This document shows, one piece after another, positions 8,184-15,880 of a DNA stretch of 36,168 nt. The notes under the pieces were generated by a model that was not told the origin of the DNA, did not search any database, and saw nothing but the letters and a program-made list of their open reading frames with translations. Numbering within the stretch: the stretch's first letter is position 1; the number at the start of each line of letters is the position of its first letter. The position numbers were made by a program, and so were the translations under genes. Where the stretch lies: the NCBI GenBank assembly GCA_937959275.1, contig CALGLU010000122.1, positions 1 to 36,168 on the forward strand, written 5' to 3'. This stretch comes from an uncultured Saprospiraceae bacterium (GTDB lineage: Bacteria; Bacteroidota; Bacteroidia; Chitinophagales; Saprospiraceae).

Positions 8184-8642
8184 TTACTTCAATGTAATTA
8201 ATATCACACCATCCGCACCCCTCGAACCATATGCAGATGAAGCTGCCGCATCTTTCAGAATTGAAATGCGCTTGACCAAGCCTGGGTTAATAAAACTCAC
8301 ATTGTGGAATCCATTACCCATGATTCGATCATCAACAACAAATAGAGGTTCATTACTAGCTGTCATCGATTTCTTGCCTCTGATTTGAATACTTAAATCG
8401 TTATCAGATCCGCTTACAGTCACTCCTGACGTCCGCTGCAATAACTCCATCCAGGATCTAGAAGAATCTTCATTTGAGACATCCGATTGACTAATAGCCG
8501 TTGTATTCTTACTCGCATCTACCTCCCCGTAACCCTGATCGATTTTGGTTTGACCAGATTTTTGTACAGCTTGATTTGTTGAGCAGGATTGGCATAAGAG
8601 AAGAGCAAAGAAAAATATTGACAGTGTAGGATAAGAATTCAT
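8184..8642 (-). CDS. Stand-alone TonB-receptor plug-domain lipoprotein
   Basis: 152-aa protein with a signal peptide and lipobox (LLCQSC, Cys20). After a linker of about 40 residues it holds one plug domain of the SusC/TonB-dependent receptor type: LLQRTSGVTVSGSDNDLSIQIRG, EPLFVVDD and NPGLVKRISILKDAAASSAYGSRGADGVILITLK. The 22-strand barrel that normally follows is absent; the frame ends right after the plug, with no receptor remnant on either side. This is therefore not a simple frameshifted receptor. Small lipoproteins of this design are found in Bacteroidota, but I know no established role; a plausible guess is an interaction with TonB or a receptor. The gene is convergent with pfkA. Confidence 0.85.
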   Translation of the reverse strand: MNSYPTLSIFFFALLLCQSCSTNQAVQKSGQTKIDQGYGEVDASKNTTAISQSDVSNEDSSRSWMELLQRTSGVTVSGSDNDLSIQIRGKKSMTASNEPLFVVDDRIMGNGFHNVSFINPGLVKRISILKDAAASSAYGSRGADGVILITLK

Positions 8643-9118
8643 AGAGACAAGTATTTATTTACTTCTATTAAGTTACGATTTAAAAGTAAGATTGCTATTG
8701 CTCTGTCAAGTATATATTGACTTGTTGAATTTGAGTGCAGTTTGTGCATGAACTAGGCGCAGGTTCGGTCTGATAGCCTAGCTATCAAGGCCGGTTCTGT
8801 AACGACGTACATGTGCAAAATACTTCAAAAGCACTAGTCAGTTATGTCTTGACAGAGCACTAGTTTAAGTTTTGGCAGCTTTAATTGCCAATCTCACTAT
8901 TTCTAAGACCCTTGTCGTTAGTCAAGGTTTAACTCTCTTATCGATTTTAAATACAGTAACGACAAGTGGTGAACTAAGAGATCATTCCTTTTCAAAAAAA
9001 ATTCATGTGGGCTTTTGGTGACAACACTAACGTGGGCGAAAGACGAATAGTCATGACATTGGTTCGGAGACCAACGTCGACACTTTGTAGCCCTTGTTGT
9101 TAAGAGCAATAGGCTGAA
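8643..9118. other. Intergenic region with long imperfect palindrome
   Basis: No gene is supported in these 476 bases. Positions 8701-8857 form one large imperfect palindrome (separate entry). Further on, a perfect 10-bp inverted repeat CTTGTCGTTA (8911-8920) / TAACGACAAG (8957-8966) flanks 36 bases, and TTGGT/ACCAA forms a short hairpin near 9060-9075. Two similar words, CCCTTGTCGTTAG near 8909 and CCCTTGTTGTTAAG near 9090, may be further repeat remnants. Confidence 0.4.
8701..8857. repeat. 157-bp imperfect palindrome (MITE-like or structured element)
   Basis: The outer arms CTCTGTCAAG (8701-8710) and CTTGACAGAG (8848-8857) are exact inverted copies. Pairing continues inward with gaps (ATTGACT / AGTCAGT, TTTGTGCATG / CATGTGCAAA, GGTTCGGT / GGCCGGTTC) down to a central TGATAG-CCTAG-CTATCA at 8771-8787. 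The whole stretch can therefore fold on itself. No protein is encoded. A miniature element with terminal repeats or an intergenic structured RNA are both possible. Confidence 0.5.
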
Positions 9119-10585
9119 TCAAACTTCAAAGCCTTCTCGATACGTTCGAGTCACAAACTGATTGGCTTCCTCAAGATTGGTGATACGCATATTTTCGCCA
9201 TCCCATAACAACTTCTTCCGCGCAAAGAATTCCATCTGCCCCTTTTCATTTTCACGTTGCAACATATAACTCCGTATGGCCAAATTTCCCATCAATACAG
9301 TTTCTGTCATCGGGCCTGCATAATCAAATGAAGAGGTCAGTGCCTTGTGTTCTTCACTACCAAATCCTGCCTTACACGCATCAACCCACTTGCGCTGATG
9401 TCCATATTCTGGCTCATCTTTTGGCTCGACTTCTGGGCCAAAATCAGTTGTACCATCATTCAGGTAAAGCTTTGGCATCAAAGGAGAGCTATCATTAATA
9501 TTAGTCGAAATCACGCCTTTATCTCCAATGATCAAAACGCCATTCTTGCTTCCGCCTCCTCCAATATCATTATCGGCAGGGATGATAGCCGGGTGGGATG
9601 GCCGGATTCCACCATCGCTCCAAGTCATTTCTATGGGAGCCTTTGTCTTTTCTGTCGCATCAAAATGTAGTGTAATAAAAGACGACGCTGGGCAGCCTTG
9701 TGGATGATAATCCGGTGTCCACATTTTTGTGAAAATGGTGCCGACGCTACACTCTGCATCAGTCGGATATTTTAAGTTTAATGTCCTGAATGGTATATCA
9801 ATCAAATGGCAACCAACGTCACCCAGAGCACCCGTCCCGTAATCCCACCAACCTCTCCAGTTAAAGGGATGTAGGTTTGGTATAAAATCTGTTTTTGGAG
9901 CAGGGCCTTGCCATAAATCCCAATGCAAATCACTTGGTTCGAGAGACGCATCTGGTGCAGGCATTTCAACACCTTGCGGCCACACTGGACGATTTGTCCA
10001 GACTTGTACCTTGGAGACTGTTCCTATCTTACCAGAATCGATCCACCCTTGTACCATATTTAACAAAGGATTCGATCCACCTTGATTTCCCATTTGAGTG
10101 ACAATCTTCTTCTCACGCGCCAACTCGGTTAACACACGCGCCTCTCTGATATTATGAGTCATTGGTTTTTGTACATACACATGGATGCCTCTGTCCATCG
10201 CATATTTAGCTGCAGGTCCATGGACATGATCTGGCGTCGAGATAGTGACGGCATCAATGTCTGTTTCCATATCCAACATCTTTCGATAATCTGCATATTT
10301 TTTAGCTGTTGGAAAATTCTCAACTGAACGCGTTGCAGAGCCACTAAAATCGACATCACATAAAGCAACAACTCTTTCTCGCCCACTGACCGAAGCATTT
10401 TTTATATCACTACTACCCTTTCCTCCCGAACCAATTGCGGCTAGGTTCAGCTGATCACTTGGTGCTGTAAAGCCTTTGCCACCTAAAACATGCCTTGGAA
10501 CAATAAAGATGGAAGAAGCCATCACACCTTGCTTGACAAATTCTCTACGCGAAGGTGTTGATTTTTTTGATACTTTCTTTTTCAT
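9119..10585 (-). CDS. Gfo/Idh/MocA family oxidoreductase, Tat-exported
   Basis: 488-aa NAD(P)-dependent oxidoreductase of the Gfo/Idh/MocA superfamily, whose members act on sugars and their derivatives. The N-terminus has a twin-arginine signal (SRREFVKQG with Arg13-Arg14, then a hydrophobic stretch), so it is probably exported with its cofactor bound. The Rossmann loop is AIGSGGKGS (about 50-58), followed by ALCDVD, STPDHVHGPAAKYAMDRGIHVYVQKP and the long C-terminal domain. The catalytic-region EKP motif reads QKP here. At 488 aa it is of the larger type common in Bacteroidota and Planctomycetota glycan-degradation loci. The exact substrate cannot be read from sequence. The neighbouring sulfatases and second oxidoreductase fit a role in carbohydrate use. 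Confidence 0.9.
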   Translation of the reverse strand: MKKKVSKKSTPSRREFVKQGVMASSIFIVPRHVLGGKGFTAPSDQLNLAAIGSGGKGSSDIKNASVSGRERVVALCDVDFSGSATRSVENFPTAKKYADYRKMLDMETDIDAVTISTPDHVHGPAAKYAMDRGIHVYVQKPMTHNIREARVLTELAREKKIVTQMGNQGGSNPLLNMVQGWIDSGKIGTVSKVQVWTNRPVWPQGVEMPAPDASLEPSDLHWDLWQGPAPKTDFIPNLHPFNWRGWWDYGTGALGDVGCHLIDIPFRTLNLKYPTDAECSVGTIFTKMWTPDYHPQGCPASSFITLHFDATEKTKAPIEMTWSDGGIRPSHPAIIPADNDIGGGGSKNGVLIIGDKGVISTNINDSSPLMPKLYLNDGTTDFGPEVEPKDEPEYGHQRKWVDACKAGFGSEEHKALTSSFDYAGPMTETVLMGNLAIRSYMLQRENEKGQMEFFARKKLLWDGENMRITNLEEANQFVTRTYREGFEV

Positions 10586-10651
10586 GTTGTGTATTTAGTA
10601 ATAACTAAAGTAGCGATAAAAGATTAATTTACCGAACACATATTTGTTAAG

Positions 10652-11485
10652 AATAATACCTGATCGATTAAATATCGACATGAAACGCATAGAGATTCTA
10701 AATCTATGCCCTTAGTTTTATCAAATGAATACAAAATACATATTTCATACCTACGGCATGACAATCGGCATGACAACATGAGCAAATGAGCTACCTACAT
10801 GAGCAACCTACATACTATCCCTATGGGATATCTGAATAAAATAATACCTGATCGATTAAATATCGACATGAAACGCATAGAGATTCTAAATCTATGCCCT
10901 TAGTTTTATCAAATGAATACAAAATACATATTTCATACCTACGGCATGACAATCGGCATGACAACATGAGCAAATGAGCAACCTACATGAGCAACCTACA
11001 TACTATCCCTATGGGATATCTGAATAAAATAATACCTGATCGATTAAATATCGACATGAAACGCATAGAGATTCTAAATCTATGCCCTTAGTTTTATCAA
11101 ATGAATACAAAATTATATTTCATACCTACGGCATGACAATCGGCATGACAACATGAGCAAATGAGCAACCTATATGAGCAACCTACATATTATCCCTATG
11201 GGATATTTGAATAGAATAATCCCAGGGGGATTATATATCGGTAATTTAAAACACGTAGTTTTTAATCCATGCCGTTAGGTATGGCATGTGAATACAAAAT
11301 TATATTTCATACCTACGGCATGTCAATCGGCATCACAATATGAGCAAAGCTACTTGAGCAACCTACATACTATCCCTACGGGATATCTGAATAGAAAATC
11401 CCAGAGGGATTATATATCGTAATTTAAAACACGCAGTTTTTAAATCCATGCCGTTAGGTATGGCATGTGAATACATCAGCACCTC
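10652..11485. repeat. Tandem array of about 188-bp repeats, 4.5 copies
   Basis: Five units start at 10652, 10840, 11028, 11215 and 11395 (periods 188, 188, 187, 180); the last is cut off near 11485. Units 1-3 are almost identical; units 4-5 are a diverged subtype. Each complete unit holds TATCCC-TAT/TAC-GGGATA, a short hairpin. The diverged subtype also has ATAATCCC-AGG-GGGATTAT (11216-11234), and unit 4 has a long stem, CATGCCGTTAGGTATG (11268-11283) with CATACCTACGGCATG (11308-11322). In units 1-3 the first arm of that stem has decayed. The period is not a multiple of three and no ORF runs through. It fills the gap between two minus-strand genes. Confidence 0.93.
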
Positions 11486-11550
11486 TTATACCAAGGTCTT
11501 AAAAATATACATCTTCATATGATGCGACCAAAATCAAATACGCAAGGGAT

Positions 11551-12573
11551 TTATACATTGGTATACAACTTCTCTTCGAGCCAAGCATCATTGTAAATTG
11601 TACTTAGATATTTACTGCCATGATCTGAGAAAATAACAACGATATTATCTTCTGGAGTAAACTTATCCTTCATTTGAAAGACGGCCTCTAATGCAGCACC
11701 TGATGAATGCCCACCCCAAACGCCATCCTTCTTGGCTAGGTTTCTAGCGCGCAAGGCTGACTTCAAATCGCCGACTTTGACAAACTGGTCGATGATATCA
11801 AAATTTACATTGCCAGGGATGATACTCTTACCGACACCTTCCATTTTATAAGGATGTGCAATAGAAATATCATAAATACCAGTTTCATGATATTTTTTCA
11901 AAACAGAACCATGTGCATCTACACCGATAACTTGAATTGAATCATCTTGCTCAACTAGGTATTTAGCCGTGCCGCTGATTGTACCACCTGTCCCGACAGT
12001 AGCTACAAAATGTGTCAGTTTGCCCTGCATTTGATTCCAAATTTCAGGACCTGTACTGCAGTAATGAGCTTCTGCATTGTGCGGATTAAAATTTTGGTCT
12101 GTATAGAACGCACCTTTAATAGACTGGCTTAAAGCGATTGCCTGACTATAATAAGATCGAGGATCTTCTGGCTCGACTTTAGAAGGACATAGGACGACTT
12201 TTGCACCAAGAGCTTTCAAACTATTGACTTTTTCCATAGATGCTTTATCAGCTACAGTCAAGACACAGTCAAAGCCTAGATAGCGACTGACATGAGCGAG
12301 CGCCATGCCTGTGTTGCCTGAAGTTGCATCAATGAGGGTACCGCCTGGTTTTAATTTGCCAGACTCCAATCCTTTGCTGACGATGTACGAAGCGATCCTG
12401 TCTTTGGCAGACAATGTTGGATTTGCATATTCCAATTTCGCAAACACATTCGTGCCAACTAATTCCGAAAAAGATTTCAATCTGATCAAGGGAGTATTGC
12501 CGATGGCAGACATCATGCATTTGGAGTTAAAGGCAGAGACGTGATCTTTACCTTCAGAAGGCGTATGTAGCAT
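11551..12573 (-). CDS. PLP-dependent cysteine synthase / cystathionine beta-synthase family enzyme
   Basis: About 340-aa fold-type II PLP enzyme. Motifs: AIGNTPLIRLK, PLP-binding lysine in LSAKDRIA, SGNTG (asparagine loop), GTGGTISGTAKYL (phosphate cup), and GGHSSGAALEA. The segments MEGVGKSIIP and FSDHGSKYLSTIYNDAWL recall cystathionine beta-synthase cores (which have a similar block ending in a W) more than CysK, but no CBS regulatory domain follows. The product could be cysteine from O-acetylserine or cystathionine from homocysteine; sequence alone does not settle it. I place the start at the ATG at 12573; the frame is open up to a TTG at 12603. It lies between two oxidoreductase genes on the same strand, with no obvious functional link. 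Confidence 0.9.
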   Translation of the reverse strand: MLHTPSEGKDHVSAFNSKCMMSAIGNTPLIRLKSFSELVGTNVFAKLEYANPTLSAKDRIASYIVSKGLESGKLKPGGTLIDATSGNTGMALAHVSRYLGFDCVLTVADKASMEKVNSLKALGAKVVLCPSKVEPEDPRSYYSQAIALSQSIKGAFYTDQNFNPHNAEAHYCSTGPEIWNQMQGKLTHFVATVGTGGTISGTAKYLVEQDDSIQVIGVDAHGSVLKKYHETGIYDISIAHPYKMEGVGKSIIPGNVNFDIIDQFVKVGDLKSALRARNLAKKDGVWGGHSSGAALEAVFQMKDKFTPEDNIVVIFSDHGSKYLSTIYNDAWLEEKLYTNV

Positions 12574-12704
12574 AAGGTATGTTTCGTTTCGTTTTGCGCT
12601 CAAAAGTGAGTTATTATCGCACTTTCAAGCATAAGCTAGTCTTCTACCACCAGCTTATCAGAATCGAAGATAATCTTTTTACAGACTTTAGGAAAATTGA
12701 GGGC

Positions 12705-13991
12705 TTAAACAAGATTCCACTTCTTGCGAGCTCTTCTTGATAGCATTCGATTAGCAGATTTATCTCCGACACATCTCTCCATTACTGAATCCCATATTAA
12801 CGTACGATTGAGTTGGTAAGAGATTAAACCCAGATGCATTGGCAACGTCATCTCGCGTGCATAGGCGAGATGCGATTCTGCCAAATTTCTGGTTTTGACA
12901 GCATCGATAAAATTTTGTTGATGCCCAGGCGATCGAGGAAGGCTAATCGGGACCTCATCAAGATCCTCAACTGTCTCGCCATTAATCGAAATATGTTTAG
13001 ATCCATAATTGCAAATGAGAGTTCCTTTTTCGCCTTCAAAATGAGCCCCAATACTTTTATCAGCAGCGTGCGGTACATCAGGAGGTGTCGTCGTCCAATA
13101 CAAATCCAAACCTTCAAATTTATAATCTACCTCCAACCATTGCGGCGTATTGCCAATGCCCACAGAAGGCTCTCCTCTAGCTTCAATACTGCTTAGCCCC
13201 TTCGGATTCAATGCCCAAAACACGACATCAGCTATATGGCACCAAAAATCTGCAAACTCACCTCCAGAATAATCTAAGAAGTATCGATAATTAAAATGAC
13301 ACCTTTCTGGAAAATAATCTTCATATGGAGCAGGCCCTAACCACATGTCCCAATCCAATGTCTTGGGTATTGCCTGACGTTTAGGAAAACCCAAATCAGG
13401 CGGTGCACCATTTTTCCACATCCTCACAGTATGTATCTTGCCAAGTATTCCTGATCGAATAATCTCTACGACTCGATGATAATTATCACCAGCATGTATC
13501 TGAGTTCCCAATTGAAACACTCGATTATACCGATTTAAATTTTTCAACATCAGCTGGCCTTCAGCAATATCATAAGACAATGGTTTTTCACCATACACAT
13601 CTTTGCCTGCTTGGAATGCCAAATTAGCAATTTGTCCGTGCCAATGATCTGGAGTGGCACAAGTAATCGCATCTATATCATTGCGATCTAAAACATTCCT
13701 AAAGTCAGTATATACATCAATTTTACGATCTGCTTGTAGTTCGTTCGCTGTGTTTAGAGTATTCCTGAGATGTGTTCGGTCGACGTCACAAATCGCTACC
13801 ACTTCTACTTCTGGTAAACCAGAAAACCATTTCAGATGGTTATTGCCCATCCCGCCGACGCCAATATGTGCAACCCTAACTCGATCACTTGGCGCTACTT
13901 TATTCTTAAAAGAAGGTAGTATAGTAAAAGCTAAAATCCCCTGACTACTTTGTTTTATAAATTCTCTTCTGCTATTTTTTTTTATGATCAT
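12705..13991 (-). CDS. Gfo/Idh/MocA family oxidoreductase, Tat-exported
   Basis: 428-aa NAD(P)-dependent oxidoreductase. It opens with a Tat signal (NSRREFIKQSS, Arg8-Arg9, then a hydrophobic run). The Rossmann motif is HIGVGGMGNNH, then VVAICDVDRTHL, CATPDHWHGQIANLAFQAGKDVYGEKPLSYDIAEG with the canonical EKP, and a C-terminal half with WDMWLGPAPYEDYFPERCHFNYRYFLDYSGGEFADFWCHIAD. These WLGPAP and CHIAD blocks are shared with the oxidoreductase at 9119-10585, so the two are distant paralogues. The substrate is unknown. Its promoter side faces the IS1595-family insertion, which starts 127 bp upstream of the ATG and probably separated it from a once-adjacent divergent sulfatase gene. Confidence 0.9.
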   Translation of the reverse strand: MIIKKNSRREFIKQSSQGILAFTILPSFKNKVAPSDRVRVAHIGVGGMGNNHLKWFSGLPEVEVVAICDVDRTHLRNTLNTANELQADRKIDVYTDFRNVLDRNDIDAITCATPDHWHGQIANLAFQAGKDVYGEKPLSYDIAEGQLMLKNLNRYNRVFQLGTQIHAGDNYHRVVEIIRSGILGKIHTVRMWKNGAPPDLGFPKRQAIPKTLDWDMWLGPAPYEDYFPERCHFNYRYFLDYSGGEFADFWCHIADVVFWALNPKGLSSIEARGEPSVGIGNTPQWLEVDYKFEGLDLYWTTTPPDVPHAADKSIGAHFEGEKGTLICNYGSKHISINGETVEDLDEVPISLPRSPGHQQNFIDAVKTRNLAESHLAYAREMTLPMHLGLISYQLNRTLIWDSVMERCVGDKSANRMLSRRARKKWNLV

Positions 13992-14109
13992 GTGTCACAC
14001 TTTGTGATTCCTTTTAGGAAATGTTACTAAAATACCTAAATCTTGTTTAATAATTATAAAGAGTATAATGGATGTGTGTTGAACCTAGATGATTAGGGAT
14101 TACTCCTTA

Positions 14110-14117
14110 ATTATTAA
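14110..14117. repeat. Target site duplication, left copy (ATTATTAA)
   Basis: The eight bases ATTATTAA directly precede the left terminal inverted repeat and are found identically after the right one at 16621-16628. Eight base pairs is the duplication length known for IS1595-family elements. Confidence 0.93.
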
Positions 14118-14140
14118 GGCAATTACTTCCCTGTTGGACC
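14118..14140. repeat. Left terminal inverted repeat of the IS1595-family element
   Basis: 23 bp starting GGCAATTACTTC. Compared with the reverse complement of 16598-16620 it differs at two positions only (13 and 15). It directly abuts the 8-bp target duplication. Confidence 0.93.
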
Positions 14141-14234
14141 TATTACCCCATAATTCTATCTAAATATCTGTATTTCAATATGATACACATAATTTAATAA
14201 TCTAATATAATTTCAGTAGTTTTACAAATCAATA

Positions 14235-14259
14235 AAGCCCCATCTAAGTGATGAGGCTT
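14235..14259 (+). terminator. Hairpin near the left end of the insertion element
   Basis: AAGCCCCATC and GATGAGGCTT pair over nine of ten positions around a 5-base loop. A weak A/T stretch (ATTTAACTTT) follows. No gene ends just upstream, so it may shield the element from transcription entering from outside, or be the end of a lost leader/ORF unit. Confidence 0.45.
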
Positions 14260-14586
14260 ATTTAACTTTCCAATAAATAAAGTCGCACACTACTACTTTT
14301 ACATGGAGGTCAGACTCTATGTGTACTTAGTATACCTACACTTAACCTTTAAGTGAGGGAGCGATTTTTTATTTAATTCAAAATCATTCACGATGATTAA
14401 GAAACAAAAATGACATTAATCCTTATTTAACGTAAGGGCACTTTAAATATCACACTACTACTTTTATCACTAGATAGAGAATGCCTCTCTATTTAAAAGT
14501 ATACCTACACTTATCTTTTTAAGTGAGGGATGATATTTATCAACCATAAAATTTCTTACGATGACACGTAACAAATTTCACTTGGT
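14257..14586 (+). repeat. Two tandem 165-bp leader units with conserved stem-loops
   Basis: Unit 1 (14257-14421) and unit 2 (14422 to about 14586) share CTTATTTAAC, CACACTACTACTTTTA, AGTATACCTACACTTA and TAAGTGAGGGA at constant distance. Stem-loop A is CATGGAG/CTCTATG in unit 1 (14302-14321) and ATAGAGA/TCTCTAT in unit 2 (14474-14492): different bases, same 7-bp stem. Stem-loop B is CACTTA/TAAGTG in both (14339-14355; 14508-14525). Each unit ends in a similar stretch with an ATG (14394 and 14561); behind the first only six codons are open, behind the second a 35-codon ORF. The pattern suggests a structured leader RNA kept by selection on pairing. Function unknown. Confidence 0.7.
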
Positions 14587-14668
14587 CAAAGCTTATACCA
14601 GAATCCAAAACGGGAAAGTGGTAAAAGTTAGATCACATATGAAATGTATGCCTAGAAAATCTAGGTAA
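14561..14668 (+). CDS. 35-aa basic mini-protein in the insertion element
   Basis: Short ORF from ATG 14561 to TAA 14666-14668. It begins MTRNKFHLVKAYTRIQNGK and ends MKCMPRKSR; more than a quarter of its residues are Lys or Arg, and the middle VKAYTR...VKVRSH pattern resembles short basic repeats in other bacterial proteins. Support comes from context: it follows the second structured leader unit, has the same ATG position that opens a truncated 6-codon frame in unit 1, and is followed after 8 bases by a strong hairpin. No family is recognised. An RNA- or DNA-binding peptide would fit the composition, but this is a guess, and it could also be a leader peptide. Confidence 0.5.
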   Translation: MTRNKFHLVKAYTRIQNGKVVKVRSHMKCMPRKSR

Positions 14669-14676
14669 CTAAATTC

Positions 14677-14704
14677 AGCAGAGGGACTTCTTTAAGTTCC
14701 TCTG
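14677..14704 (+). terminator. Strong hairpin terminator after the 35-codon ORF
   Basis: GCAGAGGGACTT and AAGTTCCTCTGC form a 12-bp stem (one G-T wobble) around a CTTT loop, followed by AAATTTAAAT. It lies 8 bases after the stop of the small ORF and separates the leader unit from the transposase gene. Confidence 0.7.
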
Positions 14705-14760
14705 CAAATTTAAATAACACTATTTCGTCTAAAAATTCCATAACTAAATACTTGTATCTG

Positions 14761-14778
14761 TATATGCAATTGCATATA
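14761..14778. promoter_or_regulatory. Perfect 18-bp palindrome upstream of the transposase
   Basis: TATATGCAATTGCATATA reads the same on both strands and ends 21 bases before the transposase ATG at 14800. Position and symmetry suggest an operator for a dimeric regulator overlapping the transposase promoter. One of the small downstream ORFs with an HTH-like sequence would be a natural candidate, but nothing in the sequence proves it. Confidence 0.5.
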
Positions 14779-14799
14779 TTGTATTGTAATTAAAAAGCG

Positions 14800-15750
14800 A
14801 TGCACAAGTTAAAAGACCAGATAAGAGATTTCGATTCACTACACGAACTGATATTATACTTTCAAACAGAAGATGCCTGTGAGAGCCACTTAGCGAAGAT
14901 TAGGTGGAATGGAATACCTGTGTGCCCACATTGTGAATCAAAGAGAATTGGAATACTTAAAGGGAAGTGTAAGAGATATAAATGCTATGGATGCAAGAGA
15001 AAATTTAGCGTAAAAGTCGGGACGATCTTCGAGAATACGAAATTGCCTTTGGTCAAATGGTTTATAGCGATCTACTTATTTACTTCTCACAAAAGAGGCA
15101 TTAGTTCATGTCATTTAGCACGTGATTTGAAGATTGGTCAAAAAGCTGCTTGGTTTCTACTAATGAGAGTTAGAGAAGCATTTTCAGAAGAAACGCCCAC
15201 CTTCCAGAATCCTGTTGAAATAGATGAAACGTATGTTGGTGGCAAGGAAAAGAACAAACACGCCAACAAACGAACTAAAAACAATCAAGGAAGATCGACA
15301 AAATCAAAGACTCCTGTTCTTGGCATCTTAGAGCGAGACGGCAAAGTTTACGCACTACCAGTAAAAAACACTCAGAGTAAAACTTTAAAGCCTATTATTG
15401 AATCTATAGTTCAAAAAGGAACAACAGTTTATACAGACGAATGGAGAGCTTACAACGCTTTGAGTCCAGAATACGAAAGACAAATAGTCTGTCATTCAGC
15501 AGGCGAATACGTCAAAGGAGAAGCCCATACGAACAACATAGAGTGCTTTTGGTCACATTTCAAAAGAACGATTGCAGGGACTTACTTTAAGATGTCTGAT
15601 TGGCATTTAGGCTCTTACGTGAAGGAATCGACTTTTAGATATAATAGTCGTGAACTAAGCGAAGGTTCGAGATTTGACGTAACTTTGGCGAACTCACAAA
15701 AACGTTTGACTTGGAATGAGCTTATCGCCAGAAAAAAGAAAACAGCTTGA
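14800..15750 (+). CDS. IS1595-family (ISXO2-like) transposase
   Basis: 316-aa DDE-type transposase. An N-terminal zinc ribbon has Cys42, Cys45, Cys62 and Cys65 (CPHC...CYGC), followed by a helical DNA-binding part (about 75-130). The catalytic core of the ISXO2-like type has Asp142 in EIDETYVGG, Asp213 in YTDEWRAY, and the HTNNIECFWSHFKR block (Asn246/Glu248) as third site. The full domain order is intact with no frameshift. The ATG at 14800 is 22 bases after the 18-bp palindrome. Its 3' end overlaps the next small ORF by 35 bp. It should mobilise the 2503-bp element whose inverted repeats and target duplication are visible. Confidence 0.96.
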   Translation: MHKLKDQIRDFDSLHELILYFQTEDACESHLAKIRWNGIPVCPHCESKRIGILKGKCKRYKCYGCKRKFSVKVGTIFENTKLPLVKWFIAIYLFTSHKRGISSCHLARDLKIGQKAAWFLLMRVREAFSEETPTFQNPVEIDETYVGGKEKNKHANKRTKNNQGRSTKSKTPVLGILERDGKVYALPVKNTQSKTLKPIIESIVQKGTTVYTDEWRAYNALSPEYERQIVCHSAGEYVKGEAHTNNIECFWSHFKRTIAGTYFKMSDWHLGSYVKESTFRYNSRELSEGSRFDVTLANSQKRLTWNELIARKKKTA

Positions 15751-15880
15751 AAAGAAGCTTAACATTAGGATTCCAGAAAAGGATATTAAACTGGAAGGTG
15801 GATTTAATCAACAATTAGATAAAGTCATTCAAGATGCCAAAAAAGAAAAACCCAAAGCAGCCAACGACTGTGAGGAGTGA
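15716..15880 (+). CDS. 54-aa passenger ORF overlapping the transposase gene
   Basis: The frame runs from ATG 15716 to TGA 15878-15880 and starts MSLSPEKRKQLEKKLNIRIP. It overlaps the transposase end by 35 bp and the start of the 72-codon ORF by 47 bp, each time in another frame. The charged, low-aromatic composition with an N-terminal helix-like segment looks protein-like, and the gapless chain with its neighbours supports translation by coupling. No family is recognised; an accessory or regulatory peptide of the element is possible. It was too short to be picked by length alone. Confidence 0.5.
   Translation: MSLSPEKRKQLEKKLNIRIPEKDIKLEGGFNQQLDKVIQDAKKEKPKAANDCEE

Noticed and set aside
10652-11485. 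Repeat array considered as CRISPR
   Set aside because: Units are about 188 bp and directly abut each other; there are no short repeats with unique spacers and no cas genes nearby.
14257-14705. Leader units considered as a known riboswitch or as an omega-RNA-like guide
   Set aside because: No known riboswitch core is recognised, and the element has a DDE transposase without any TnpB/IscB-type nuclease, so a guide RNA role has no support.
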